Positions 1 to 9,422 of a stretch of 64,000 nt of DNA are shown here, piece by piece. Below the pieces are notes generated by a model, which was given only the letters and a program-made list of their open reading frames with translations, searched no databases and had not been told where the DNA came from. Numbering within the stretch: the stretch's first letter is position 1; the number at the start of each line of letters is the position of its first letter. A program made the translations under genes and the position numbers. The DNA comes from Cytobacillus sp. NJ13. Lineage in GTDB: Bacteria > Bacillota > Bacilli > Bacillales > Cytobacillaceae. The stretch covers positions 2,414,501 to 2,478,500 of the forward strand of contig JAUCFP010000006.1 of the NCBI GenBank assembly GCA_030348385.1. Direction: 5' to 3'.

Positions 1-1
1 C

Positions 2-373
2 GGAGCAGCAATTGTCGCAAGGATGACCAGATCCAGCATGCTCGAGGTTATTCGCCAGGATTATATTCGTACAGCACGTGCAAAAGGGCTTCGCGAACGA
101 ATCATTATTTCTAAACATGCACTAAGAAATGCACTGATCCCGGTAATTACGGTTGTGGGCCTGCAGTTTGGCGCACTCCTTGGCGGTACCGTATTGGTGG
201 AATCGATCTTTGCTATTAATGGCCTGGGAAGAATGATTGTCGATGCCATTCGAATGCGTGATCTGCCAATGGTCCAGGGAGGAGTATTGTTTGCCTCACT
301 CATTTTCGTAGTGGTTAATTTATTCGTAGACGTCTTTTATCGGTTCTTCAATAAACGCATTGAGCTAAATTAA
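2..373 (+). CDS. ABC transporter permease, DppB/OppB family (5' end outside window)
   Basis: This is the C-terminal part of an inner-membrane permease that imports peptides or related solutes. The reading frame is open from base 2, so the gene starts upstream. The visible 123 residues include the cytoplasmic EAA-type loop (RTARAKGL near the start), which contacts the ATPase, and the GTVLVESIFAINGLG segment typical of DppB/OppB/GsiC proteins, followed by two membrane helices. The dppD- and dppF-like ATPases follow within 20 bp, so this belongs to one operon. No solute-binding protein is next to it; a family-5 one lies on the other strand at 10738-12303. The substrate is inferred from context to be a nucleobase or ureide rather than a peptide, which is not proven. 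Confidence 0.93.
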   Translation, partial: GAAIVARMTRSSMLEVIRQDYIRTARAKGLRERIIISKHALRNALIPVITVVGLQFGALLGGTVLVESIFAINGLGRMIVDAIRMRDLPMVQGGVLFASLIFVVVNLFVDVFYRFFNKRIELN

Positions 374-391
374 GTTAGGTGGTGACTGGCT

Positions 392-1408
392 GTGAAGGAA
401 AGAAATAAGCCTATTCTGGAAGTAAAAGGGTTAAAAACACATTTCACAACAAAGCGGGGAGTCAGCAAAGCGGTAGATGGCATCGATTTTACTTTGCATA
501 AAGGAGAAACGCTGGGAATTGTAGGGGAATCCGGATGCGGGAAAAGTATGACTTCCCTCTCCATTCTGCGCCTAATTCCTTCTCCTCCGGGAAAAATTGC
601 CGGGGGTTCCGTTTACTTTAAAGGAAAAGATTTAGTGACAATGTCAGAGGGTGAAATGAGGAAAATTCGCGGGAATGAAATATCGATGATTTTTCAGGAG
701 CCTATGACTTCCTTGAATCCCGTAATTCCTGTTGGGGAACAAATTGCAGAAGCATTGAGGCTGCACCAAAAGATGGGGAAAAAAGCTGCATGGGATAAAT
801 CAGTTGAAATGCTGAAGCTGGTAGGAATCCCGTCTCCTGAAAAAAGAGCTAAGCAAGAGCCATTCCAGTTAAGCGGCGGGATGCGCCAGCGTGTCATGAT
901 TGCTATGGCTCTAGCCTGTACACCTGAGATATTAATTGCAGATGAGCCAACGACCGCATTGGATGTTACGATTCAAGCACAAATATTGGCACTGATTAAA
1001 GATCTGCAAACAAAGATAGGAATGGGTGTTATCATGATTACCCATGATTTAGGAGTTGTAGCTGAAACATGTGATAAGGTAGCCGTTATGTATGCCGGCA
1101 ATATAGTTGAGTATGCATCTACTGAGCAAATATTTGCTGATCCCAAGCACCCTTATACCCAAGGGCTTTTGAATTCATTGCCTAAAATTCATGAAGATCA
1201 GGACGAATTGATTACGATAGATGGAAGTGTCCCCAGCCCTTACAATATGCCTGCTGGATGCCGGTTCGCCTCCAGATGCCCTTACGCTGAGGATATATGC
1301 GCCACACATCAGCCTGACCTTATTCATTATTCTGACGAAGTTAAGGTAAGATGCTGGAAATATACAGACGAGTGGACTGGCAAAAGAGATAAAGAAGGGG
1401 TTGTCTAA
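392..1408 (+). CDS. ABC transporter ATP-binding protein, DppD/OppD family
   Basis: Cytoplasmic ATPase of a five-component oligopeptide-type importer, 338 aa as usual for DppD. Walker A is GESGCGKS near residue 47, the signature is LSGGMRQR near 166, and Walker B is [12 protein letters not shown]. The C-terminal oligopeptide/dipeptide extension carries the cysteine-rich [10 protein letters not shown] motif. The start is GTG, supported by the GGTGGTGA ribosome site a few bases upstream. It is followed one base later by the partner ATPase. The family assignment is secure; the transported compound is not. Confidence 0.95.
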   Translation: MKERNKPILEVKGLKTHFTTKRGVSKAVDGIDFTLHKGETLGIVGESGCGKSMTSLSILRLIPSPPGKIAGGSVYFKGKDLVTMSEGEMRKIRGNEISMIFQEPMTSLNPVIPVGEQIAEALRLHQKMGKKAAWDKSVEMLKLVGIPSPEKRAKQEPFQLSGGMRQRVMIAMALACTPEILIADEPTTALDVTIQAQILALIKDLQTKIGMGVIMITHDLGVVAETCDKVAVMYAGNIVEYASTEQIFADPKHPYTQGLLNSLPKIHEDQDELITIDGSVPSPYNMPAGCRFASRCPYAEDICATHQPDLIHYSDEVKVRCWKYTDEWTGKRDKEGVV

Positions 1409-1409
1409 C

Positions 1410-2405
1410 ATGGATACGACAGCAGAAAAAAATATTATCTTACAAGTGGACCGTTTAAAACAATATTTTCCGGTTAAAAATGACTCTATCTTCAAGCCAA
1501 AGGCATATGTAAAAGCGGTAGACGACATTTCATTTGAGCTTTTTGAAGGGGAGACTTTAAGTATAGTTGGGGAGTCAGGATGCGGGAAATCAACAACCGG
1601 ACGTGCAATTTTAAGGCTTGATGAACCTACTGATGGAGAAGTTCTTTATATGGGGAAAGATATTTTAACATTAAACAAAAAGGAAATGAGAAAACTTAGA
1701 GGTGATTTGCAGGTTATATTTCAAGATCCTTTTGCTTCTCTTAACCCCCGCCAAACGGTGAAGCAAATTTTGAATGAAGCGATGGCCATTCAGAATGTGG
1801 TTGAGAAACCTAAACGAAAGGACAGGATGCTGGAGCTGCTGGGCTATGTTGGACTTCCTCCAGAAGCACTTGACAGATATCCGCACGAATTTAGCGGAGG
1901 CCAGCGCCAGCGTATTGGGATTGCCAGAGCATTAGCGGTAAATCCAAAATTAATTATATGTGATGAAGCAGTATCTGCCCTTGATGTATCAATCCAGGCG
2001 CAAATTCTCAATCTATTAAAGAAGCTGCAAAAACAGTTTAAGCTGACCTTTCTTTTTATCTCTCATGACCTTAGTGTCGTCAGGCATATTTCAGATCGGG
2101 TTATGGTGATGTATCTGGGAAAAGTGGTTGAGATTGCAGAGAAAAAAGAAATGTTCGATTCTCCTCTCCACCCGTATACAAAAGCGCTGCTAACTTCTAT
2201 TCCAGTGCCGGATCCAACTTTAAAAAGAGACCGTGTCATATTAAAAGGAGATGTTCCATCACCGATTGATCCTCCTGGAGGCTGCAGATTCCATACACGC
2301 TGTCCTTTTGCTGCAGAAAAATGCAAGCAAGAGGAACCTCCACTAAGGGAGCTGGTTAATAATCATTTCGTCAGCTGCCATTTTGCTGAAACACTGCCAG
2401 TTTAA
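1410..2405 (+). CDS. ABC transporter ATP-binding protein, DppF/OppF family
   Basis: Second ATPase of the importer, pairing with the DppD-like protein. It has Walker [10 protein letters not shown], signature FSGGQRQR, Walker B LIICDEAVSALD, the H-loop SHDLSVV, and the C-terminal GGCRFHTRCPFA cysteine motif seen in OppF/DppF. I chose ATG at 1410 over the in-frame TTG at 1401, because AAGAAGGGG ends at 1400 and would leave no spacing to the TTG. The gene ends 36 bp before a hairpin that separates it from the two-component system genes. Confidence 0.94.
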   Translation: MDTTAEKNIILQVDRLKQYFPVKNDSIFKPKAYVKAVDDISFELFEGETLSIVGESGCGKSTTGRAILRLDEPTDGEVLYMGKDILTLNKKEMRKLRGDLQVIFQDPFASLNPRQTVKQILNEAMAIQNVVEKPKRKDRMLELLGYVGLPPEALDRYPHEFSGGQRQRIGIARALAVNPKLIICDEAVSALDVSIQAQILNLLKKLQKQFKLTFLFISHDLSVVRHISDRVMVMYLGKVVEIAEKKEMFDSPLHPYTKALLTSIPVPDPTLKRDRVILKGDVPSPIDPPGGCRFHTRCPFAAEKCKQEEPPLRELVNNHFVSCHFAETLPV

Positions 2406-2440
2406 TACAAATACCTCTATTTTGTATAAAATGTTATATT

Positions 2441-2474
2441 AAAAAAGGGATAGGTTCTTATACCTCCCTTTTTT
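2441..2474 (+). terminator. intrinsic terminator between dppF-like gene and lytS-like gene
   Basis: An A-rich arm reading AAAAAAGGGA-TA-GGT pairs with ACCTCCCTTTTTT around a short loop, leaving a T-run. It lies after the ABC genes and only 25 bp before the kinase start, with no room for a promoter in between. The kinase operon may therefore depend on partial read-through. Confidence 0.75.
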
Positions 2475-2498
2475 AATACATAAGGAGAAACGAATCCT

Positions 2499-3266
2499 AT
2501 GCTGCCTATTGAATCATTCTCCATTTATATTATGTTTTGTGTGCTGGTTCCGCTGGCGGGAGCATTTACCCTGTTATTTTTATTTGTTTTTGAAAAAAGA
2601 ATAGATTTACTTGAGAAGCAAAAACGGGAAATAGCATTAGAAAGGGAACTTCAAACAGCTTTATACAATCAATTAAACCAGGAAATCCAGCCGCATTTCT
2701 TTTTTAATACCTTAAATTCAATCCTGGCTCTAGCAAGGCTGGACCGCAAAACCGAATTATTGCGCTCCATTGAAACCCTTTCAAAACTTCTCAAATTTAA
2801 ATATCGTACTATAAATAACTTTATATCGATTGAAGAAGAGCTTACTTATGTTAATTATTATTTGGAGATACAGAAAATCAGATTTAGAGATCGTCTCCAT
2901 TACGAAATCCATTTGGACAGCCATGTGAATAAAGCCATTATTATCCCCTTTTTAATACAAACTCTAGTGGAAAATGCTTTTAAGCATGCCTTTGAAAGAC
3001 ATATTGGCGAAGCATTATTAAAAATAAAAATTTTAAAGATCGAATCAGCCATACAGGTTACAGTTTGGAACAATTCTTTAGAGAGCCATGAATCAAGTCC
3101 ACGAGATGGCGGAGTAGGGCTTGAGAATATAAAGAAAAGACTTGAGCTATTATTCCCCGATGATGAAACTTCTGTTCAATTAACTGATCAGGAGGATGGA
3201 ACAGCTGTTTTGGCTATATTCCCCCATATTATGTCAGAAAAATTGGAAGGAGAAAGTACGCAATGA
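2499..3266 (+). CDS. LytS/YesM-type sensor histidine kinase
   Basis: 255-aa kinase of the His_kinase (PF06580) type. One N-terminal membrane helix (residues about 10-30) is followed by a short coiled linker, the phosphoacceptor box QPHFFFNTLNSI with His near residue 66, and an HATPase domain with N-box LVENAFKHAF and G-box GVGLENIKKRL. There is no extracellular or PAS sensing domain, which is unusually minimal. It overlaps the response regulator by ATGA, and that gene overlaps a Na+:solute symporter. The symporter could supply the sensing function, as in SLC5-linked kinases such as CbrA; that is inference. The ribosome site is AAGGAGA. Confidence 0.92.
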   Translation: MLPIESFSIYIMFCVLVPLAGAFTLLFLFVFEKRIDLLEKQKREIALERELQTALYNQLNQEIQPHFFFNTLNSILALARLDRKTELLRSIETLSKLLKFKYRTINNFISIEEELTYVNYYLEIQKIRFRDRLHYEIHLDSHVNKAIIIPFLIQTLVENAFKHAFERHIGEALLKIKILKIESAIQVTVWNNSLESHESSPRDGGVGLENIKKRLELLFPDDETSVQLTDQEDGTAVLAIFPHIMSEKLEGESTQ

Positions 3267-3955
3267 ATATTTTGCTTGTAGATGATGAACTTATAGAATT
3301 GGAACAATTAGAATACCTCATTAAAAAGAAATTCCCTAATTGGATTCTTTTTAAGGCTCAGGATGCCTCACAAGCTATTCAAATTATTAAGAAGCACGAC
3401 ATCTTTCTCGCTTTCCTTGATATTCAGCTCCCCGGCAAATCAGGATTAGATTTAGCTATGGAGCTTTCCTCTGCCGGTGATATTGACATAATCATGGTTA
3501 CAGCGTATCAAAACTTTGATTATATTCAAAAATCACTCAGGCTTGGAGTGGTTGATTACATTACAAAGCCTGTCATTGAAGATGAGTTAATGAGCGTTTT
3601 GGGAAGATATGAACGAATTAGCAGTTATTCTGAGCAAATTGTTAAGGCTTTGCAAATTATACAAAAGGAATTCAATGAAAAGCTTACTTTAAATTATTTA
3701 GCATCAAAAATTCATATCAATTCAGCCTATTTGAGCAGAAAATTTCACGAGGAAGTAGGAATGGGCTTTTCCGAATACTTGAATGACTTTCGGTTAAAAC
3801 AGGCACAAAAAATGCTGATTGAAAGTCCAGAATTAAGCATTAGCAGCATTTCGGAGAAGTGCGGCTTTAACAGCCAGCACTACTTTAGCCAAATCTTTCG
3901 GAAGATGACAGGCCAATCTCCAAGGGATTACCGCCTGAAGGAGACTTCACAATGA
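3263..3955 (+). CDS. response regulator with AraC-type DNA-binding domain (YesN-like)
   Basis: 230-aa regulator. The N-terminal receiver domain has the acidic pair DDE at residues 7-9, phosphoacceptor Asp in FLDIQLPG near residue 51, and the conserved Lys in YITKPV. Two AraC helix-turn-helix motifs occupy the C-terminal 100 residues, ending with the family signature FSQIFRKMTGQSPRDYR. It is translationally coupled to the kinase and to the symporter. Likely targets are its own operon or the A-rich direct repeats upstream of the divergent catabolic genes at 9.3, 12.4 and 15.5 kb; AraC-type regulators bind such direct repeats. Confidence 0.92.
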   Translation: MNILLVDDELIELEQLEYLIKKKFPNWILFKAQDASQAIQIIKKHDIFLAFLDIQLPGKSGLDLAMELSSAGDIDIIMVTAYQNFDYIQKSLRLGVVDYITKPVIEDELMSVLGRYERISSYSEQIVKALQIIQKEFNEKLTLNYLASKIHINSAYLSRKFHEEVGMGFSEYLNDFRLKQAQKMLIESPELSISSISEKCGFNSQHYFSQIFRKMTGQSPRDYRLKETSQ

Positions 3956-5265
3956 AGAAAACCGATTTTCAATACTATATTGGCGGAGCTTTTCAGCTGG
4001 GAATCGGTTTTGGTGTTGTTAGCCTTTTGTCCAGATGGGTTACAGGCAATACAATTCTCTCATCGCCCGAAACATTAATAAAGTATGGGCTAACCGGAGG
4101 TATCGGCTACTCCCTTATGGGGGCTCTTGCACTAATTTTATTTGGAATATTAGCAAAAAAGATTCGAGATCGGTTTCATGACCAGCAAACGATTGGTGAT
4201 GTCTTGCGGGAAAGATTGACTCCCCGCGGTTACTGGTTCATGATCACTATTCTTCTTGTGATTAGTATCCATTCTATTTTTGTTCAGGCAATGGGGGCAG
4301 GAATCCTTCTGCACATGATTTTTCCTCTGCCTGTTTTTTCTGGAATGGTTTTCTTTTTATTATTTTGTTTTTTTATTGGGGGAGCAGGGGGCATGCAAAG
4401 AATCCATCAGCTCGCAGGCATCAATGTCGTGCTCATATTCAGTGCAGTCATCATTATCCCGGTTTACTTTTATATCCAGGAAGGTGTATATCCTGTTTAT
4501 GAAGGCATTAAATTATATCATCCATACATACTTTATGTTAAAAACACGGAAGCAGTTTTGTTTATTTTTACAGCTATTTTAATTGGATTTGGACAAGTGA
4601 TCATTGATCGCGCCACATGGCAAAGAGTTTTTATTATAAAAACAGAAAAGCTGCGTATTACTTTTACATTAGCGGGTTTAATATGGGCAACTATTCCTCT
4701 TGCATTATCATCTTTGATTATGATTATTATTTTTGGAAGAAGCTATGATTCCATATATTCTTTGTTATTTGAGCTAATAGGAAAAATCAATTCAACTTTG
4801 CTTATTGTCTTATTTGTCTTGTTTTGCTTCAGTGCCCTTTCATCTGCAATTTGTGCTGAATTGCACGCTATTGTCACTTTAATAATAAAAAATATCGTCG
4901 GTATGCTTCGCCCCCTCAGCAATAAAGAAAAATGGAGATTCACATATCTTCTTTCCGGAGCTATATGTTTAACATTACTTATTATCGTTAGTATGTTGCC
5001 TCCATCCCCTATTGAATTGCTGTTTTTTTTCGGTAATATTTATGCTTCCATGATCGTTCCCATGCTGTATATTATACTCGGCAGTAAAACTTTGCCTTCT
5101 CTAATTCCACTTGCATCTATTATAGGAACAGCCGGTGGCTTCGCAGCATTGCCTATTATGGAAAATCTTCTTGCGATTTGGATCAGCTTTTGCCTATCAG
5201 GCTTAATTTGCTTAGGTCATTTCATTTACAATCTGTTAAGAACAAAGTTGACTGTGAAAGTTTAG
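3952..5265 (+). CDS. sodium:solute symporter family (SSS/SLC5-like) permease
   Basis: 437-aa integral membrane protein with about 12-13 hydrophobic segments. The stretch GQVIIDRATWQRVF near residue 210 resembles the SSF signature that follows the sodium-binding core. It overlaps the response regulator stop by four bases and ends the + strand operon before a bidirectional terminator. It probably takes up a purine- or ureide-related solute for the neighbouring catabolic genes, or acts as the sensor module for the kinase; neither role is shown by sequence alone. Confidence 0.82.
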   Translation: MKKTDFQYYIGGAFQLGIGFGVVSLLSRWVTGNTILSSPETLIKYGLTGGIGYSLMGALALILFGILAKKIRDRFHDQQTIGDVLRERLTPRGYWFMITILLVISIHSIFVQAMGAGILLHMIFPLPVFSGMVFFLLFCFFIGGAGGMQRIHQLAGINVVLIFSAVIIIPVYFYIQEGVYPVYEGIKLYHPYILYVKNTEAVLFIFTAILIGFGQVIIDRATWQRVFIIKTEKLRITFTLAGLIWATIPLALSSLIMIIIFGRSYDSIYSLLFELIGKINSTLLIVLFVLFCFSALSSAICAELHAIVTLIIKNIVGMLRPLSNKEKWRFTYLLSGAICLTLLIIVSMLPPSPIELLFFFGNIYASMIVPMLYIILGSKTLPSLIPLASIIGTAGGFAALPIMENLLAIWISFCLSGLICLGHFIYNLLRTKLTVKV

Positions 5266-5273
5266 TCATTTTT

Positions 5274-5321
5274 ACATATCGCTCTCCTCCTGAAATCTGA
5301 CTGAGAGCGATATGTTTTTTA
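5274..5321. terminator. bidirectional terminator between the symporter and cupin genes
   Basis: A perfect 13-bp inverted repeat (arms 5274-5286 and 5303-5315, core ATATCGCTCTC) is followed by a T-run on the + strand. It sits between two convergent operons and can serve both. Confidence 0.85.
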
Positions 5322-5340
5322 TAAGTCTGCAGCCTTCAAA

Positions 5341-5715
5341 TTAATATCTGGTGATATCCATTGGCAAAGAACCGGCAGCAAATCCAACAAATAAAAACCT
5401 ATCCTTCCCCGTATTGCGCATTCCATGAATCTGATTAGGCTTAGCAAGGATCACCATGCCTTTACCTATTTGAACTTCATTCTCCAAGTCAGGAAAGTAG
5501 GTTCCTGTTCCTTCAATACAAACCCATATATCATCTACATTTGAGTGAGAATGCAAGTATACCTCCTGCCCTGGTTCCAGACACCAAACGGCTCCTACCG
5601 TTTTATCTGTTTCATAAAAATAGTTCTTTTGCGGTTTATCAGGATCAAACTTTGCTATTTTATCGATTTCAAAGACTCTCTCTTCCATAATCTGCTGAAT
5701 GTTTGGCACAGCCAT
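5341..5715 (-). CDS. small single-domain cupin protein
   Basis: 124-aa cupin. The two cupin motifs are visible: HSHSNVDDIWVCIEG, giving the metal-binding His-x-His and a Glu, and IHGMRN, giving the last His. It is the last gene of the ureide operon, 25 bp downstream of allE, so it probably acts in the same pathway, for example on ureidoglycine or ureidoglycolate or as an isomerase. No specific reaction can be assigned. A good AAGGAGAGG site precedes the ATG. Confidence 0.8.
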   Translation of the reverse strand: MAVPNIQQIMEERVFEIDKIAKFDPDKPQKNYFYETDKTVGAVWCLEPGQEVYLHSHSNVDDIWVCIEGTGTYFPDLENEVQIGKGMVILAKPNQIHGMRNTGKDRFLFVGFAAGSLPMDITRY

Positions 5716-5739
5716 TTCCCCTCTCCTTAAAATTTTTTT

Positions 5740-6504
5740 CTATAGTTCCGCATCCCGATTGCAATCTTTTGAGTAGACGTATGTTAAATTTTCTCTTCCC
5801 ACTGCATACGCTGCCTGATGAACATATGGGCCCATGAAAATATAATCTCCTTTTTTGACTGGAATCCACTTATTATCGAGATTATACATTCCTTCCCCGG
5901 AAAGGATATATGCTCCGTGTTCTTGAACATGTGTTTCAATAAACGGGTGGCTCGCAGCAGGATCGAATGAAAGGATATGAAAATTCATATCAAAATCCAA
6001 ATCAGCAGGCAATAGATCTTTAATGTTTACATTGTGCATATCATCGTAGTTCCTGTATTCAATTCTATTTGCATGTCCTGATATAACCCACGGCTTTCGC
6101 CCTTCAAGGGGGCGATATTTCTGCTTGTATAAAAAGAGCTTAGAATCCCTATCTCCTATATTCTCCAGACGCATATTCACTCCCGGCGGACAATAGAGGT
6201 ATCCGCTTTCCTCCAGGATAAATTCTTCTTCATCTGCAGAAGCTTTTATTTTCCCCTCCAATATGTAAACAAATGTCTGTATTTCCTCCTGTCCGCCAAA
6301 CCCCTCTTTATTTCCGCCTCCTTTTTTCATTGTCACATAATAGTCGACAAAGCTTGCCCCAAGCTTAGGAGAACCTAAGATAGAAATAATGCAATTATGA
6401 AATCCGGGAATTACATTGTTCACTAATCCTTCAGGTGCAATTAAGGCATACTTCCCATGTTCAATTACAGATCTGCTTGATAATAAATCTTTTGGATAGC
6501 CCAT
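5740..6504 (-). CDS. allE: (S)-ureidoglycine aminohydrolase
   Basis: 254-aa bicupin enzyme that converts (S)-ureidoglycine into (S)-ureidoglycolate and ammonia, the step after allantoate hydrolysis. The family N-terminus is recognisable (YALIAPEGLVNNVIPGF), and the second cupin domain carries the metal ligands in FIETHVQEHGAYILSGEG and the later YVHQAAY. Length matches E. coli AllE (YlbA). It is 25 bp downstream of allC, forming an allB-allC-allE order. The start follows GGGGAG. Confidence 0.92.
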   Translation of the reverse strand: MGYPKDLLSSRSVIEHGKYALIAPEGLVNNVIPGFHNCIISILGSPKLGASFVDYYVTMKKGGGNKEGFGGQEEIQTFVYILEGKIKASADEEEFILEESGYLYCPPGVNMRLENIGDRDSKLFLYKQKYRPLEGRKPWVISGHANRIEYRNYDDMHNVNIKDLLPADLDFDMNFHILSFDPAASHPFIETHVQEHGAYILSGEGMYNLDNKWIPVKKGDYIFMGPYVHQAAYAVGRENLTYVYSKDCNRDAEL

Positions 6505-6529
6505 TCATAAACTCCCCTTTTCATTGCTA

Positions 6530-7792
6530 TTATTTATAAGCCAGTTCATATAAAGTGCCGATCAGTGCTTTAACTCCCCCGGCTAAATCATCCGGTGCAG
6601 TGTATTCAGCGGGGTTATGGCTAATGCCCTTCTCACTTGGTACGAATAACATAGCCGTCGGAATGAAGGATGCAAAAATTTGTGCATCATGGCCTGCACC
6701 GCTATGCATTAATTTATAGTTTAAGTTTTTTTCCCTGCACTTCTTTTCTATCAATCCTGTAACTTGCGGATCCATTGGGACCGGGTCCGTATCCAGCCAT
6801 TTTTCAATGGTCGTTTCAACCCCATGCTCTCGTGAAATACCTTTTATTTTTTCTGTAAATCTTTCAGTAAAATGGGAAATTGTATTTTTATCGTTATGAC
6901 GCAGGTCTAAAGTGAAAGCAGCTTTTTCCGGTACCACATTCGCAATGTTGGGTGAAATATCAATCCTCCCAGCTGTTGCTACCAGCGGATCACCATATTG
7001 CTTTGCCATATTAAGTGTTTCATATATCATATGGCTGGCAGCGTACACAGCATCTTTGCGATACCTCATTGGCGTCGTTCCAGCATGATTTGCTTCACCT
7101 TTAACTTCGATTGTAAAGCGCCTTTGTCCAACGATGCTTTTCACAATGCCAATAGATTTTTTCTCCGTTTCCAGTACATTTCCTTGTTCCACGTGAACTT
7201 CAACGAATACCTTCAAATCCTGCCGCGGAGATTTTGTTTCATTCCTAAAGCTGAATCCCGCCTCACTCATGGCTTCAGAAAAAATTGCTCCATTTGAATC
7301 TGCAAGATTTTCAACATCTTTTTTATATGCACTTCCTGTCATATTCTTTGAACCCCAAAAGCAATAAGGAAATCTGCTTCCTTCTTCCTCCGCCAGTGAA
7401 ACAACCTCTAGATTACATTTTGGAGTCCCATAATGTTCTTTCAAATAAATTAATGCCAGTATCCCAGCTACAATGCCATATTGTCCGTCATACAACCCGC
7501 CATTTTTCACAGTATCTATATGGGATCCTGTTAATACGGTTTCTGTCTGATTTACTCCCTTCAGTATTCCGCTAAGATTTCCCACTTCATCAAACTTTAC
7601 TTCCAAGCCCTCAGTTTCCATCCAGCACTTCAAAGCTTGCTGAGTATCCTTCCATTGCTGGGAATAAAGAAGACGGGTAATTCCTCCTTCTGGATCCTCC
7701 GCAAATGAACCCAGCCATTCAAGCCTTTTCACAATATTTTTTGCTAAATTTTCATCTTCAAGTTTCCCCTGCAAATTGATTAAGTCTGTCAT
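6530..7792 (-). CDS. allC: allantoate amidohydrolase (M20 family)
   Basis: 420-aa metal-dependent amidase that hydrolyses allantoate to ureidoglycine, CO2 and ammonia. The M20/hydantoinase-carbamoylase motifs are clear: GSHIDTVKNGGLYDGQYG (metal His and Asp), LAEEEGSRFP (catalytic and metal Glu), and HVEQG. The C-terminal MHSGAGHDAQIFA provides the last metal His region. N-carbamoyl amino-acid hydrolases share this fold, but the position between allB and allE supports the allantoate activity. Confidence 0.9.
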   Translation of the reverse strand: MTDLINLQGKLEDENLAKNIVKRLEWLGSFAEDPEGGITRLLYSQQWKDTQQALKCWMETEGLEVKFDEVGNLSGILKGVNQTETVLTGSHIDTVKNGGLYDGQYGIVAGILALIYLKEHYGTPKCNLEVVSLAEEEGSRFPYCFWGSKNMTGSAYKKDVENLADSNGAIFSEAMSEAGFSFRNETKSPRQDLKVFVEVHVEQGNVLETEKKSIGIVKSIVGQRRFTIEVKGEANHAGTTPMRYRKDAVYAASHMIYETLNMAKQYGDPLVATAGRIDISPNIANVVPEKAAFTLDLRHNDKNTISHFTERFTEKIKGISREHGVETTIEKWLDTDPVPMDPQVTGLIEKKCREKNLNYKLMHSGAGHDAQIFASFIPTAMLFVPSEKGISHNPAEYTAPDDLAGGVKALIGTLYELAYK

Positions 7793-7848
7793 CCCGAATT
7801 CCCCTATCTATAAACTTTCTGCGGACAAATGAATTCTTCTTTTTGATT

Positions 7849-9240
7849 TCAGATCAAATTCAAAGTTGACCTTCCATTTTTTAACTTAAGGGGTTTTCCG
7901 AGAGGTTTCCCAACAATCCCCTGATCCAAATCATATACAACCTTGCCGCGAACAAGGGTTTTGGTTACCCGGCAATTAATCATCCTCCCAATGTATGGGC
8001 TATGCTTATGCCGATAATATAGTCCTTCCGCCTCAACAACATAGGAGCGATTGGCATCAATTAAGATGATGTCTGCATCCATTGATACTGCTATTTCTCC
8101 TTTATTTGGAATATTAAAACGCTCAGCGGGATTAGAAGAAATCATCCTTGCAAAATGAGTGACCGGCAGCTTTCTTTTCAAAACCGCTTCATCAAACATT
8201 AAATCAACGTTATTTTGACACCCAGTGATTCCTCCCCAAACTTCGAAAAAATTATTTGATGAGCTATACTTCAATTCAGGCGGACATGGTGAGTGATCAG
8301 ACGTTAACATATCAATCTTGCCTTCTATTAACTTTTCCCAAAGCCTTTCTTGTTCCTCTATACTTCGCAGAGGAGGAGAACATTTGGCAGCCGGACCAAT
8401 TTTCTCAAGCTGTTCAGATGTAATCGTAAAATAATGGGGACAGGATTCGAGGGACACGTCCTGTCCCTGGCTCCGGGCATTAGTAATTTCTTCTACTGCT
8501 TCCGCGGTGCTGATGTGCACAAAATGGATAGGGCAATTCGTTTCTTTTCCAAAATAAAGGGCGCGTTTCACTGCTTCAACCTCAGTAAAAGCAGGCCGGG
8601 AAAGGACATAATCTGCGGCAGCTGACCTGCCCTGTGCCATAAATTCTTCGCCTAACCGATCAGTAATTTGGGCATTTTCCGCATGGATCAATAAGATGCG
8701 GCCAAGTTCAGCAATCTTTTTCATCCCTGCATAAAGGGTATAATCATCCACATTAGAAAAATCATTTGGTGTATCCGTCCCACAAGTGGACATAAAGCAT
8801 TTAAAAGCGATAACTCCTTCATCTGAAAGCTCTTCAAGCCTTTCAAGATTGCCTGGAACAAGTCCGCCATAAAATGCATAATCGATATAATTCTTTCCCT
8901 TGGCTGCTTCTGCCTTTATTTGCAGAGTGTTCTTGTCTATCGTAGCCGGAAGGGCATTCAAGGGCATATCCACATAACACGTAGTCCCTCCTGCTGCAAG
9001 TGCTTCAGTTCCCGTTATAAACCCTTCCCACTCTGTTCGGCCAGGCTCACAAATATGCACATGAGCATCGATCATTCCAGGCATGACATATTGTTCAGAT
9101 GCATCGATGATCTGCTCAGCATCATGGTCAATTGATTCCGCAATCGCTGCAATTTTTCCATCTATAATGGCAATATCTTTCTTAATTACCTCGTTTTTAA
9201 GAACCACTTTGCCGCCTTTTATTATCAAATCATATATCAT
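7849..9240 (-). CDS. allB: allantoinase
   Basis: 463-aa cyclic amidohydrolase opening allantoin to allantoate. Metal motifs are PGMIDAHVHICEPGR (HxH), the carboxylated-lysine region IAFKCFMSTCGTD, LIHAENA, HFVHISTA and the Asp in LTSDHSPCPPELK, all characteristic of AllB. It heads the allB-allC-allE-cupin part of the operon. The 182-bp leader contains a regulatory block shared with two other promoters in this island. Within the gene a 9-bp inverted repeat (8437-8467) is present, but the encoded residues fit the family. Confidence 0.93.
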   Translation of the reverse strand: MIYDLIIKGGKVVLKNEVIKKDIAIIDGKIAAIAESIDHDAEQIIDASEQYVMPGMIDAHVHICEPGRTEWEGFITGTEALAAGGTTCYVDMPLNALPATIDKNTLQIKAEAAKGKNYIDYAFYGGLVPGNLERLEELSDEGVIAFKCFMSTCGTDTPNDFSNVDDYTLYAGMKKIAELGRILLIHAENAQITDRLGEEFMAQGRSAAADYVLSRPAFTEVEAVKRALYFGKETNCPIHFVHISTAEAVEEITNARSQGQDVSLESCPHYFTITSEQLEKIGPAAKCSPPLRSIEEQERLWEKLIEGKIDMLTSDHSPCPPELKYSSSNNFFEVWGGITGCQNNVDLMFDEAVLKRKLPVTHFARMISSNPAERFNIPNKGEIAVSMDADIILIDANRSYVVEAEGLYYRHKHSPYIGRMINCRVTKTLVRGKVVYDLDQGIVGKPLGKPLKLKNGRSTLNLI

Positions 9241-9305
9241 CGCATTTCTCCCTTTTCTTTTAGAAACCTCATAACTGATTTGCGAAACAAAATTCTCTAT
9301 GAATG

Positions 9306-9375
9306 AATTGTATAAAATAATCTAACTATTATTTTCTGATTCCTTTACCATTTTTTTAGTTTTCTTTACTTATTC
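9306..9375 (-). promoter_or_regulatory. putative activator-dependent promoter of allB (shared upstream element)
   Basis: On the - strand this block starts GAATAAGTA, contains A-rich GTAAAG and AGAAAA repeats, and ends in a -10-like TTTTATACAAT. It aligns over about 70 bp with the block at 12342-12415. No good -35 hexamer is present, which suggests an activator. Confidence 0.55.
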
Positions 9376-9422
9376 AATTATTTAGAAAATTTTAAGCAGA
9401 TTTTATTCTGAGATGGATCAAA

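Noticed and set aside
8437..8467. Inverted repeat GGGACAGGA/TCCTGTCCC inside allB
   Set aside because: It resembles a dispersed hairpin, but the encoded residues fit conserved allantoinase sequence and the frame is intact, so it is most simply coding.
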